From: Janibacter sp. A1S7
GTDB lineage: Bacteria; Actinomycetota; Actinomycetes; Actinomycetales; Dermatophilaceae
DNA length: 64,000 nucleotides
Direction of reading: 5' to 3'
NCBI RefSeq assembly: GCF_037198315.1
Contig: NZ_CP144913.1
Coordinates: forward strand, 1,054,001 to 1,118,000
Below are positions 42,672-54,531 of the stretch, piece after piece (position 1 is the first letter of the stretch; each line of letters begins with the position of its first letter). The position numbers were made by a program, and so were the translations under genes. The notes under the pieces were generated by a model. That model saw nothing but the letters and a program-made list of their open reading frames with translations. It was not told the origin of the DNA and did not search any database.

Positions 42672-42800
42672 CGGCCGCACTGCGCGGAACCCGGTGCGAT
42701 TCCGGGACGGTCCCGCCACTGTGAGCGACACCTCGCGAGTCAGACACGCCGGGGCGGCCGGCCCGCGCACCCGGCGCGGGTCCCTCCCTTCGACCGCGGG
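42672..42800 (+). promoter_or_regulatory. Cobalamin riboswitch upstream of cobN
   Basis: GGAACCCGGTGCGATTCCGG (near 42685-42704), CCGCCACTGTGAGCG (near 42713) and a B12-box-like GCGAGTCAGACAC (near 42735) follow in the canonical order. GC-rich complementary sequences on both sides can close the structure, and a further GC hairpin lies between 42760 and 42815 before the AAGGAG of cobN. Repression of cobN and bluB-cobT by cobalamin is expected. Confidence 0.92.
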
Positions 42801-42830
42801 GCGCGGAACCCCGCTCAAGGAGCGCACGAC

Positions 42831-46501
<3,671 letters not shown>

Positions 46502-46505
<4 letters not shown>

Positions 46506-48256
46506 CCACCGAGGGCGATCGCGGTTACGCCAGGCCGGTCCCCAGGATCGGCGACACCAGCAGCGCGGCGCAGCGACGCTCCGACCCGTCCGGGTGGGCG
46601 ATGGGCGCGGCGGTCACCGATGCACTCGGCTCCGTCGTCGCCGGGCGACGGGACATCCGCCGCTATCGTCCGGACCCGGTACCCGAGGAGCTGCTGACGA
46701 CCGTGCTCGACGCGGGGCACCGCGCACCGAGCGTCGGCCACTCACAGCCCTGGCGCTTCATCGTCGTCAGCGACCGCACGACCCGCGACCGGGCCGCGCA
46801 CATGGCCGACCGCGCCCGGCTGGAGCAGGCCGAGCACCTGACCTCGGAGCGGGCCGCGCGGATGCTCGACCTGAAGCTCGAGGGACTGCGCGAGGCGCCC
46901 GTCGGCGTCGTCGTCGCCTGCGACCGCCGGACCCCGGCGACCGGTGTGCTCGGACGGGCGACCTTCCCGGATGCGGACCTGTGGTCCTGCGCCACCGCGA
47001 TCGAGAACATGTGGCTCACGGCCCGTGCGCACGGACTGGGGATGGGGTGGGTCACCCTCTTCGACCCGGACGAGCTGGCCGACCTGCTCGGTCTGCCCGA
47101 GGGCGTGGTCACCCTCGGCTGGCTGTGCCTGGGCTGGCCCGACGAGCGTCCCCCGTCGCCGGGGCTGGAGCGGGCCGCGTGGTCGAGGAGGACCCCGCTC
47201 GAGGACGTGGTCATCCGGGACCGGTGGCCCGGGGACGAGGCCGCGCCGCAGCAGCCCGTGTCGCACCAGCGCCCGGAGGTCCACGGCCCGGAGGGCGACC
47301 GGTTGGTCTCCGCGACCGACGCCGCCGACGAGCTGCTCTCCCCCCCGGAGTCACTCGGCGTGCTCGACCGGGCACTCAACCGGGTGCTCGCCGTCGGAGC
47401 CCAGGACGTCACGGCCGGGACTCTGGTGCTGGCCGGTGCCGACCACCCGGTGACGGACCTCGGGGTCAGCGCCTTCCCGCCATCGAGCACGCGAGACGTC
47501 CTCGATGCCACCGTCACCGGCACCTCGATCGGTGCCGCCACAGCCCGGGGGGCGGGCCTTGCCGTGCTCCCCGTCGATGCAGGTGTCGACGGGGAGCCGG
47601 TGGGCGGAGCGCGCTCTGCCCGCACCCGGGGGGAGCGGGGCGATCTCGCCTCGACCGACGCGATGAGCCGGGCCGCCGTCGAGGCGCTGGTCGCCTCCGG
47701 TCGGGAGATCGGCACCGAGGCGGCGGCCTCCGGTCTCGTCTGCCTCGGTGAGGTCGGCGTCGGCAACACCACGGTCGCCGCTGCCCTGGCCTGCGCCCTG
47801 CTCGACCTCGAGCCGCAGGACGCCGTCGGCCTCGGCTCCGGGTCGGATGCGGACATGGTCGCGACCAAGCGCGAGGTCGTTGCATGCGCCCTCGCCCGGA
47901 CGAAGGGGGAGCAGGACCCCCTTCGCCTCCTCGGCCTGGTCGGTGGCCCGGAGATCGCGCTGCTGACGGGTGTGACGCTCGGGGCGGCGGCTGCGGGCGC
48001 CCCGGTCGTGCTCGACGGGCTGGCCGCGTCGCTGCCGGGGGTCATCGCCGCGCGACTGGAGCCGGGGGTGCAGGCCTACCTGCTCGCCGGACAGGTCAGC
48101 CGCGAGCGGGCGCACGCGCTCGTGCTGCGCGAGCTCGGCCTGGAGCCCCTGCTCGACCTGCGCCTGCGTGCCGGGGAGGGCGTCGGCGCGTGCCTCGCGG
48201 CCTCGATGGTCCTGCAGGGCCTCGCCGTCCGCCGCGTGGCCGCCCGCACCCGCTGA
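46502..48256 (+). CDS. Fusion: BluB (5,6-dimethylbenzimidazole synthase) plus CobT phosphoribosyltransferase
   Basis: The 584-residue protein carries BluB in about residues 35-240: a flavin nitroreductase-like fold with GRRDIRRYRPDPVPEELL, HRAPSVGHSQPWRFIVV and ATAIENMWLTARAHGLGMGW. CobT follows in about 255-584, with EVGVGNTTVAAALACALL, SDADMVATKREVV and the catalytic Glu region LRAGEGVGACLA. BluB makes the lower ligand DMB from FMNH2 and O2; CobT activates it to alpha-ribazole phosphate. The fusion would pass DMB directly to its consumer. The GTG overlaps the cobN stop (GTGA), so it is under the same riboswitch. Confidence 0.94.
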
Positions 48257-48263
48257 CGAAGGC

Positions 48264-48275
48264 TACGCTCGCCGG
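48264..48275 (+). promoter_or_regulatory. Predicted leaderless promoter of the hydrolase-Arr gene
   Basis: TACGCT at 48264-48269 is followed after 6 bases by the ATG, with no ribosome binding site. This suggests the hydrolase-Arr gene has its own promoter and is not simply the tail of the cobN operon, whose last stop is only 19 bases upstream. Confidence 0.45.
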
Positions 48276-49196
48276 ATGGCGGTTCTCTTCCTGCACGGAG
48301 CCGGCGGATCCGTCGAGGACCAGACGATGGTCCGGGCCCTGCGCGCCGGGATCGACGACGACGTCCTGGCGCCGGACCTCGACGAGGGCGAGACGACACA
48401 CGAGGCATGGTCGGGGCGGATCGACGAGCACCTGCGCCCCGACGTCGACGTCGTGGTCGGCCACTCGTTCGGCGGCTCGACGATCCTGCGGATGCTCACC
48501 GAGCGCGACCTGGGGATCCGCAGGCTGATCCTCCTCGCCGCCCCCAACTGGGGTCCGGACGGCTGGCAGGTGCCCGAGTTCGCGCTGCCCGACGGCGCGG
48601 ACGCAGCGCTCCCGTCCGGGCTCGAGGTGGAGCTGCACCATTGCCTCGACGACGAGGTCGTGCCCTTCGGGCACGTGTACCAGCTGGCCGCCCGGCTGCC
48701 CCGGGCGCTGGTCGTGTATCGCCGACAGGGTGGTCACCAGTTCGTGGCCCCGGCGATGGATGCGGTCGTGCGACGTCTCCTGGGACCGCGCGCGGTCGAT
48801 GACACCGGACCCTTCTTCCACGGCACCCGGGCTCCACTGAGGACCGGAGACCTGCTGCGGCCGGGCCGCGACTCCAACTACGGCGCGCGTCGCCGGGCCA
48901 ACTTCATCTACCTCACCGCCACCCTCGACGCCGCCGTCTGGGGTGCGCAACTAGCCACCGGTCAGGGCCCGGCACGCGTCTACCAGGTGCGTCCGACCGG
49001 TGTGCTCGAGGACGACCCCAACCTCACCGACCAGATGTTCGCCGGCAACCCCACGCGCTCCTACCGCACGGTCGAGCCACTGCGCGTGCTGCACGAGGTC
49101 ACCGACTGGGAGCCCCACCCGCCCGAGGCGGTGCAGCAGATGCGCGACGGCCTGGCCGACCTCGCCGCTCGCGGGATCGAGGCGATCAACGACTGA
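48276..49196 (+). CDS. RBBP9-like alpha/beta hydrolase fused to an Arr-type rifamycin ADP-ribosyltransferase domain
   Basis: The 306-residue protein has two domains. Residues 1-170 are a small serine hydrolase of the RBBP9/YdeN type: oxyanion segment FLHGAGGS, nucleophile elbow VVGHSFGGST (Ser64), Asp in HHCLDDEVVPF (about 125-126) and His154 in RQGGHQF, so the triad looks complete. Residues about 175-300 match Arr, which ADP-ribosylates rifamycins with NAD: GPFFHGTRAPLRTGDLL (His182), SNYGARRRANFIYLT (Tyr212), DDPNLTDQMF (Asp252) and GNPTRSYRT. The linker is only a few residues and resembles the normal Arr N-terminus. It overlaps the convergent cobF by 11 bases. The joint function is unknown; rifampicin resistance is plausible but untested. 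Confidence 0.88.
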   Translation: MAVLFLHGAGGSVEDQTMVRALRAGIDDDVLAPDLDEGETTHEAWSGRIDEHLRPDVDVVVGHSFGGSTILRMLTERDLGIRRLILLAAPNWGPDGWQVPEFALPDGADAALPSGLEVELHHCLDDEVVPFGHVYQLAARLPRALVVYRRQGGHQFVAPAMDAVVRRLLGPRAVDDTGPFFHGTRAPLRTGDLLRPGRDSNYGARRRANFIYLTATLDAAVWGAQLATGQGPARVYQVRPTGVLEDDPNLTDQMFAGNPTRSYRTVEPLRVLHEVTDWEPHPPEAVQQMRDGLADLAARGIEAIND

Positions 49197-50001
49197 CTCG
49201 GGCTCGATCGGCCGCCGGGGTGAGGGCGTAGACGTCCATCACCCAGCCGTGCTCCCGGCGCAGTCGGGCCCGCAGGTCGACGATCTCGTCGATGACCTCC
49301 GCCAGACGTCCGGACCGCAGTTCCTGCTGGGGCAGGCCGACGTAGGCGCCCCAGTGGATGAGCGCGTCCGGGTGCGTCGCCGCCAGCTCCCGGCAGTGCA
49401 GATGGCCGTCGAGCATGACGACGAGAGTGCCGAGCGTGAGCCCGGCCGCCTCGGCGCGCGTCCACTCGTCGACGAGCCGGCGCCCGGTCGTGACGTGGAC
49501 CGGTTCGCCGACGCGGTGCAGCACGATCCCGTGCGCGGCGGCGAGGGTCTGGAAGGCAGAGATCCCCGGGATGACCCGCACGGCGGTGTCGATCCGCTCG
49601 CCGATCGCGTCGACGATGCGGATCGTGCTGTCGTAGAAGGCCGGGTCGCCCCACACGAGGAACCCCACGACCGCGTCCACGGGCAGCCCATCGACGATCC
49701 GAACGTAGGCGTCCGTGCGTGCGGCGTGCCAGTCGCGCACCCCCTGCGCGTACTGCGCGTCGTCGCGATCGGCGTCCGGGCCGCGCCTCGGGTCGGGCAC
49801 CGTGATGAACTCGTACGGGTGATCGGCCGGGATGAACCGGTCACAGATCGCGCGCCGCACCGCCACCAGCTCGTCCTTCGCTCCGCCCTTGTCGGCGACG
49901 AGGAAGACGTCCACCTCGGCCAGGGCTGCCGCAGCCTCGGCGGTCACGTGCCCGGGTGATCCGGCACCGATCCCGATCACGTGGACACGGCGGGGGCTCA
50001 C
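49186..50001 (-). CDS. cobF: Precorrin-6A synthase (deacetylating), CobF
   Basis: The 271-residue tetrapyrrole methylase has VHVIGIGAGSPGHVTAEAAAAL, VFLVADKGGAKDELVAVRRA, the SAM loop GFLVWGDPAFYDSTIRIV and VVMLDGHLHCRELA, matching CobF. It methylates C1 of precorrin-5 with loss of the acetyl group, giving precorrin-6A in the aerobic route. The GTG overlaps the cobQ stop (GTGA). Its 3' end overlaps the oppositely oriented hydrolase-Arr gene. Confidence 0.94.
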   Translation of the reverse strand: MSPRRVHVIGIGAGSPGHVTAEAAAALAEVDVFLVADKGGAKDELVAVRRAICDRFIPADHPYEFITVPDPRRGPDADRDDAQYAQGVRDWHAARTDAYVRIVDGLPVDAVVGFLVWGDPAFYDSTIRIVDAIGERIDTAVRVIPGISAFQTLAAAHGIVLHRVGEPVHVTTGRRLVDEWTRAEAAGLTLGTLVVMLDGHLHCRELAATHPDALIHWGAYVGLPQQELRSGRLAEVIDEIVDLRARLRREHGWVMDVYALTPAADRARVSR

Positions 50002-51470
50002 CGGTTCTCCTCGATCAGGGTCAGCAGGGCGTCGACGTCGACATGGGCCTCGAGGGCATCGGCGAGGCTGTCGATCATCCGCTCCCGGCGTGAGACGAAG
50101 GGGGTCCCCCCGGTCGGCGCGCGCCAGCCCGAGCCGGTCGTGGTCGCCACGTCGGCCAGGAGGGCGTGCCGGAAGTCGTCGCACTCCAACGTCCCGTGCC
50201 AGATCGACCCCCGGACCGGCCCGACTGCGTGCCCCCCGGGGAAGTCCTCACCGTCACCGGGTGAGACGACGCCGTGGTGGATCTCGTAGCCCTCCACCGT
50301 GGTCCCGCGCCACGTCCCGCAGGGCCGGGCGAGGATCTTCTCCTCGGCGAAGTCGACCCGCCCGGGAAGCAGCCCGAGACCCGGGACCGCCACGGCCGGG
50401 TCGGCCGGACTCCCGTCGCCCTCCACGCCGTCGAGGATCTCGTCGGTGAGCATCTGGTAGCCGCCGCAGATCCCCAGGACCGGCGCTCCGCGCCGCGCCC
50501 GCTCGACCACCACGTCGGCCAGGCCGGTGCGTCGTAGCCAGGCCAGGTCGGAGACCGTCGCCCGTGACCCCGGCAGCACGAGCAGGTCCGCCTCGCGGGC
50601 GGTGTCGACGTCGCGGGTCACGAGCACGTCCACGCCCGGCTCGGCCGCGAGGGCATCGACGTCGGTGGCGTTGGAGGTGCGGGGCAGCCGGACCACCGCA
50701 ACCGTGAGTCGACGGTCCGCGGCGACGCCGTCCTCGTCGTGCTCCCAGGCCGCCACGGAGAGTCCGTCCTCGGAGTCGAGCCACACGTCCTCGAGCCAGG
50801 GCAGCACCCCGAGCGAGGGCATCCCCGTGCGCCGGGTGACCTCCGCCAGCCCCGGCGCGAGCACCGAGGCGTCCCCGCGGAACTTGTTGATGAGGTACGC
50901 GGCGAGCAGCGGTCGGTCCTCGTCGGACACCAGCGCCCAGGTCCCGTACAGCGCGGCCAGCACCCCGCCGCGGTCGATGTCCCCGACGAGCACCGTCGGC
51001 AGGGAGAATCGCTGCGCCAGACCGAGGTTGACGTAGTCACCAGCGCGCAGGTTGATCTCGGCGGGCGAGCCGGCGCCCTCGCAGACGATGATGTCGTGGC
51101 CTCCCGAGAGCTCTTCGTAGGCCGCGAAGGCCGCCTGCGCCAGGTGCCCTCGCCCGGTCGCGTACTCACCGGCCACGAGCTCACCCGCGGGCCGTCCTCG
51201 CACGACCACGTGCGCCCGGCGGTCGCTTCCCGGCTTGAGCAGCACCGGGTTCATCGCCGAGGTGGCCTCGACCCCCGCCGCCTGTGCCTGCAGGTACTGC
51301 GCGCGGCCGATCTCGGTCCCGTCGCGGCAGACCATCGAGTGGTTGGACATGTTCTGGGCCTTGTACGGCGCGACCGATGTCCCACGTCGGGCGAGGACGC
51401 GACACAGGCCGGTCACGACGAGGGACTTCCCCGCATCGGAGGATGTCCCGGTGATCAGCAGTCCACTCAC
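49998..51470 (-). CDS. cobQ: Cobyric acid synthase
   Basis: The 490-residue protein has the N-terminal ATP site LLITGTSSDAGKSLVVTGLCR, PYKAQNMSNHSMV, VLVGDIDRGGVLAALYG, and the C-terminal amidotransferase with LPGSRATVSDLAWLR and the catalytic Cys in VLGICGGYQML. It amidates four side chains of adenosylcobyrinate a,c-diamide using glutamine and ATP. The GTG at 51470 matches the usual N-terminus (MSGLLITGTSSDAGKS). With cobF it forms a two-gene operon without a visible riboswitch. Confidence 0.97.
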   Translation of the reverse strand: MSGLLITGTSSDAGKSLVVTGLCRVLARRGTSVAPYKAQNMSNHSMVCRDGTEIGRAQYLQAQAAGVEATSAMNPVLLKPGSDRRAHVVVRGRPAGELVAGEYATGRGHLAQAAFAAYEELSGGHDIIVCEGAGSPAEINLRAGDYVNLGLAQRFSLPTVLVGDIDRGGVLAALYGTWALVSDEDRPLLAAYLINKFRGDASVLAPGLAEVTRRTGMPSLGVLPWLEDVWLDSEDGLSVAAWEHDEDGVAADRRLTVAVVRLPRTSNATDVDALAAEPGVDVLVTRDVDTAREADLLVLPGSRATVSDLAWLRRTGLADVVVERARRGAPVLGICGGYQMLTDEILDGVEGDGSPADPAVAVPGLGLLPGRVDFAEEKILARPCGTWRGTTVEGYEIHHGVVSPGDGEDFPGGHAVGPVRGSIWHGTLECDDFRHALLADVATTTGSGWRAPTGGTPFVSRRERMIDSLADALEAHVDVDALLTLIEENR

Positions 51471-51508
51471 GAACCGTCACTCTACGAGGGCGGGCTAGCG
51501 TGGGCTCC

Positions 51509-52111
51509 GTGACCTCGACCCACGTGCACCTGATCCGTCATGGGGAGTCCACCTGGAACCGTGACGGGATCATCCAGGGTGCCCACCGAGGGGTGACGCA
51601 GCCCGTCCTCACCGAGTCCGGTCGGGCCGATGCCGCCCGTGCGGGCCTGACCCTGGCGGCCCTGCTCGGGGTGCCCGGCGGGTACCGCGATCTCTCCCTG
51701 TGGAGCAGCGACCTCGTGCGGGCGCTGCAGACCGCCGAGATCATCTCCGTGGCCCTGCGCCCGGGTGGCTGGAGCGCCTCCGTGCGCAACGAGGCCGGTC
51801 TGCGGGAGCAGTCCCTCGGTGACCTGGAGGGGGAGCGGGCCGACTCCCTCCCGGCCCAGGAGGTCCCCGACGGGCAGCACATCAGCGAGGTCCGCTGGGG
51901 AGGTGGCGAGTCGATGCGCGATGTCCACGACCGGGTCGGGGAGTGGTTCGCGCCCGCTCTGATCGAGCAGCCCGAGCACCTCGTCGTGATCAGCCACGAG
52001 CACACGATCCGTGCCTCGCTCGCCTGGTTGCGGCAACGCTCGCACCGCGAGATCGACTGGGACGAGCCGATCACGCCCGGCTCGATCACGACCTTCGACG
52101 TGGGGCGCTGA
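51509..52111 (+). CDS. Histidine phosphatase family protein (possible alpha-ribazole phosphatase)
   Basis: The 200-residue phosphoglycerate-mutase-like protein has the RHG motif VHLIRHGESTWNRDG, LWSSDLVRALQTAEI, the Glu region LREQSLGDLEGE and the second His in VVISHEHTIRASLAWL. Such enzymes dephosphorylate small molecules. The cobalamin region otherwise lacks an alpha-ribazole-5'-phosphate phosphatase, and this gene is divergent from cobQ, so that role is a reasonable guess. The GTG at 51509 is preferred over one at 51500 because TAGCGT (51496-51501) precedes it by 7 bases, a leaderless layout. Confidence 0.82.
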   Translation: MTSTHVHLIRHGESTWNRDGIIQGAHRGVTQPVLTESGRADAARAGLTLAALLGVPGGYRDLSLWSSDLVRALQTAEIISVALRPGGWSASVRNEAGLREQSLGDLEGERADSLPAQEVPDGQHISEVRWGGGESMRDVHDRVGEWFAPALIEQPEHLVVISHEHTIRASLAWLRQRSHREIDWDEPITPGSITTFDVGR

Positions 52112-52114
52112 GCC

Positions 52115-54109
52115 TCACAGGTCGCGGGCCAGTACCTGCTGCAGCCCCTCGGCGTCGGTGACCGGGCGCTCGCAGACGAATCCGCGGCAGACGTAGGCCG
52201 CAGCCTGCCCGTCCACGAGTGGGCGGTCCGCCAGCAGCGGCTCACCGGGGGTGTCCGGTCGGCCGGTGACGATGACCAGCCCGGGAGCGGGGGATGCCTC
52301 CGCCACGGCGCGAAGGGGGGCGATCCCCCCTTCGTCCTCGCCGACGATCGCGACCTGCCGGGGCCCGTCGAGCATCGCCTCGGCCTGGGCCAGCGCCCAG
52401 CCCGCGAAACGGGGGTCGTGGGTGATGATCCGCGACTGCGCCGCGACGCCCTCCTCCGCGAGGGAGCGGTGAGCCGTTTTGCCCGTGATGGCCGAGTGGG
52501 TCAGGAGCGCGCCGGCGATCGCGGAGACACCCGAGGGCTCCGCGTTGTCGGTACGGCCGCGCGGACGGGTGATCAGGGCCTCGCCGTCGATCGGGGTGTC
52601 GTGCCAGCCGTCGGCGTCGTGGAAGAGGTGGACGGCCAGGTCGAGGACCTGCGCGGCGTGGTCGAGCCACTCGGTCGCGCCGGTCGCGCGGTGCAGGGCC
52701 AGCAGACCCTCCGCGAGGTTGCCGTGGTCGTCGAGGACCGCTGGGGCGGCGCCGACCCGACCGGCGAGCGACGTGCGGCGCAGGCGGCCCTCGACGAGGT
52801 GCCCGTCGAGGACGAGCCGCCCCGCGGTTGCCGCCGCGTCGACGAGCTCGGGTCGCTTCAGGGTGACGCCGGTGTCGGCCAGGGCGGCGATGGCCAATCC
52901 GTTCCAGCTGGTGACGACCTTGCCGTCGAGGGCCGGCTGGGGGCGCTCGGTACGGGCGTCGAGCAGCCGAGCTCGCACGTCCTCCCACCACTGCGGGTCG
53001 TGGGGGTCCTGCAGCAGCTGCAGCGTCGACGCCCCGTGCTCGAATGTCCCCTCCGGGGTCACCTCGAGCAATCGCGCCGCGCGGGCGCCGTCGTCCTCGC
53101 CGAGCACCTCGACCAGCTGAGCCGGCGTCCACACGTACGTGGCCCCCTCGACGGAGTGCCCGTCGACGACCGTGTCCGCGTCGAGGGCGGAGGCGAAGCC
53201 CCCGTCGCCCGTGCGCAGGTACCGCAGCAGGAAGTCCGCAGTGCTCCCGGCCACCCGGGCCGCGAGCGGTGAGCCGGTCTGGCGGTACCAGTGGGTGTAG
53301 ACGCGCAGCAGGAGCGCGTTGTCGTAGAGCATCTTCTCGAAGTGGGGCACGACCCACTCGGAGTCGACGCTGTAGCGCGCGAAGCCACCCGCGAGCTGGT
53401 CGTGGATCCCCCCGCGGGCCATCGCCTCGCCGGTGCGCTCGACCATCGCCAGGGCGTCGGCGTCCCCGGTGCGGGCGTGGTGGCGCAGCAGGTGCTCCAG
53501 CGTCATCGACGGCGGAAACTTCGGGGCGCCCCCGAAGCCGGACCGGGCGTCGTCGAAGGTCGTGCGCAGCGAGTGCACGGACAGGGCGACCTGCTCCTCG
53601 TCGACGGGGGAGCCGGGCCCGGGGTCCGCGATCCCGGCGAGCTGCCCGGCGACGCCGGAGGCGCTCGCCATCAGGCGCTCGTGGTCCTCCCGCCAGGCCG
53701 TGCCCGCGGCGTCGAGCAGCTGCAGCAGCTGCGGCTTGGGCAGGTACGTCCCGGCGAAGAAGGGCTCGCCGTCCGGCGTGATGAGCACGGTCATCGGCCA
53801 GCCACCCTGCCCGGTCATCGCCTGCGTCGCGAGCATGTAGACCGCGTCGATGTCAGGGCGCTCCTCGCGATCGACCTTGACGCTGACCCAGCCGTCGTTG
53901 AGTGCCCCGGCGACCTGCTCGTCCTCGAAGCACTCGTGCGCCATGACGTGGCACCAGTGGCACGCGGCGTAGCCCACCGACAGGAAGATCGGCACGTCCC
54001 GCTGGCGCGCCTGCGCGAAGGCCTCGTCGCCCCACTCGAACCAGTCGACCGGGTTGTCGGCGTGCTGGCGCAGGTAGGGCGAGAGGCTGTTGGCGAGTCG
54101 GTTGGCCAT
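52115..54109 (-). CDS. DUF255/YyaL-type thioredoxin-domain protein (SPATA20 family)
   Basis: The 664-residue protein starts with the DUF255 signature ANRLANSLSPYLRQHADNPV and a thioredoxin-like domain (about 1-170) with CHWCHVMAHECFED and DREERPDIDAVYM. The remainder resembles an (alpha/alpha)6-barrel glycosidase-like fold (HFEKMLYDNALLLRVYTHWY). Family members are widespread from bacteria to mammals without a settled activity; a redox or epimerase-like role has been proposed. It lies 3 bases from the convergent histidine phosphatase. Confidence 0.9.
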   Translation of the reverse strand: MANRLANSLSPYLRQHADNPVDWFEWGDEAFAQARQRDVPIFLSVGYAACHWCHVMAHECFEDEQVAGALNDGWVSVKVDREERPDIDAVYMLATQAMTGQGGWPMTVLITPDGEPFFAGTYLPKPQLLQLLDAAGTAWREDHERLMASASGVAGQLAGIADPGPGSPVDEEQVALSVHSLRTTFDDARSGFGGAPKFPPSMTLEHLLRHHARTGDADALAMVERTGEAMARGGIHDQLAGGFARYSVDSEWVVPHFEKMLYDNALLLRVYTHWYRQTGSPLAARVAGSTADFLLRYLRTGDGGFASALDADTVVDGHSVEGATYVWTPAQLVEVLGEDDGARAARLLEVTPEGTFEHGASTLQLLQDPHDPQWWEDVRARLLDARTERPQPALDGKVVTSWNGLAIAALADTGVTLKRPELVDAAATAGRLVLDGHLVEGRLRRTSLAGRVGAAPAVLDDHGNLAEGLLALHRATGATEWLDHAAQVLDLAVHLFHDADGWHDTPIDGEALITRPRGRTDNAEPSGVSAIAGALLTHSAITGKTAHRSLAEEGVAAQSRIITHDPRFAGWALAQAEAMLDGPRQVAIVGEDEGGIAPLRAVAEASPAPGLVIVTGRPDTPGEPLLADRPLVDGQAAAYVCRGFVCERPVTDAEGLQQVLARDL

Positions 54110-54195
54110 GCCTCCACCGTCTCACCCCGGTGGTGTCCGTACCCGAGGCCGTTCGCGGCGGGGTCGGGGTGTGCGCCGACCCGTGCCGCTGCGGA

Positions 54196-54456
54196 TTACG
54201 CCCGGGGCCGCGCCACGTACCAGCGCCACCCTGCGGTCACGATCACGGCGCCGACGATCGAGCCGATGAGTCCGCTGGGCCGCAACGCCAAGCCGTCTCC
54301 GGCCAACACGCTGCTCAACAGGCCGCCGACGAACGAGCCGAGGAGCCCGCTGACGATCGCCAGGGTCCAATCCACGGCGTTGTGCTCACGTCCGAGGAGC
54401 AGTTGTGCCCCGGCGCCGACGAGCATGCCGAAGAGAATGAGGCCGATGAGAAGCAT
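54196..54456 (-). CDS. GlsB/YeaQ/YmgE-family small membrane protein
   Basis: The 86-residue protein has three hydrophobic helices rich in Gly (LLIGLILFGMLVGAGAQLLL, then IVSGLLGSFVGGLLSSVLAG, then GLIGSIVGAVIVTAGW), the typical transglycosylase-associated/YeaQ pattern. These small proteins are linked to general stress in several bacteria; molecular function is unknown. It is a single gene. Confidence 0.88.
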   Translation of the reverse strand: MLLIGLILFGMLVGAGAQLLLGREHNAVDWTLAIVSGLLGSFVGGLLSSVLAGDGLALRPSGLIGSIVGAVIVTAGWRWYVARPRA

Positions 54457-54487
54457 GGCTGGATCCTAGACCTCGGATCGGATCGTC

Positions 54488-54529
54488 GGTGACGCCACGC
54501 CGGTGGGCGGTGACGCCACGCCGGTGGGC
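54488..54529. repeat. Perfect 21-base tandem repeat, intergenic
   Basis: Bases 54488-54508 and 54509-54529 are identical and end just before the stop of the phosphotransferase-like gene. Each unit contains the short palindrome-like CCACGCCGGTGG. It could be a slippage duplication or weak termination structure. Confidence 0.85.
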
Positions 54530-54531
54530 AG

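Noticed and set aside
41757..42830. In-frame N-terminal extension of cobN
   Set aside because: It would run antisense through cobG and through the cobalamin riboswitch; the GTG at 42831 has a good ribosome binding site and the normal CobN N-terminus.
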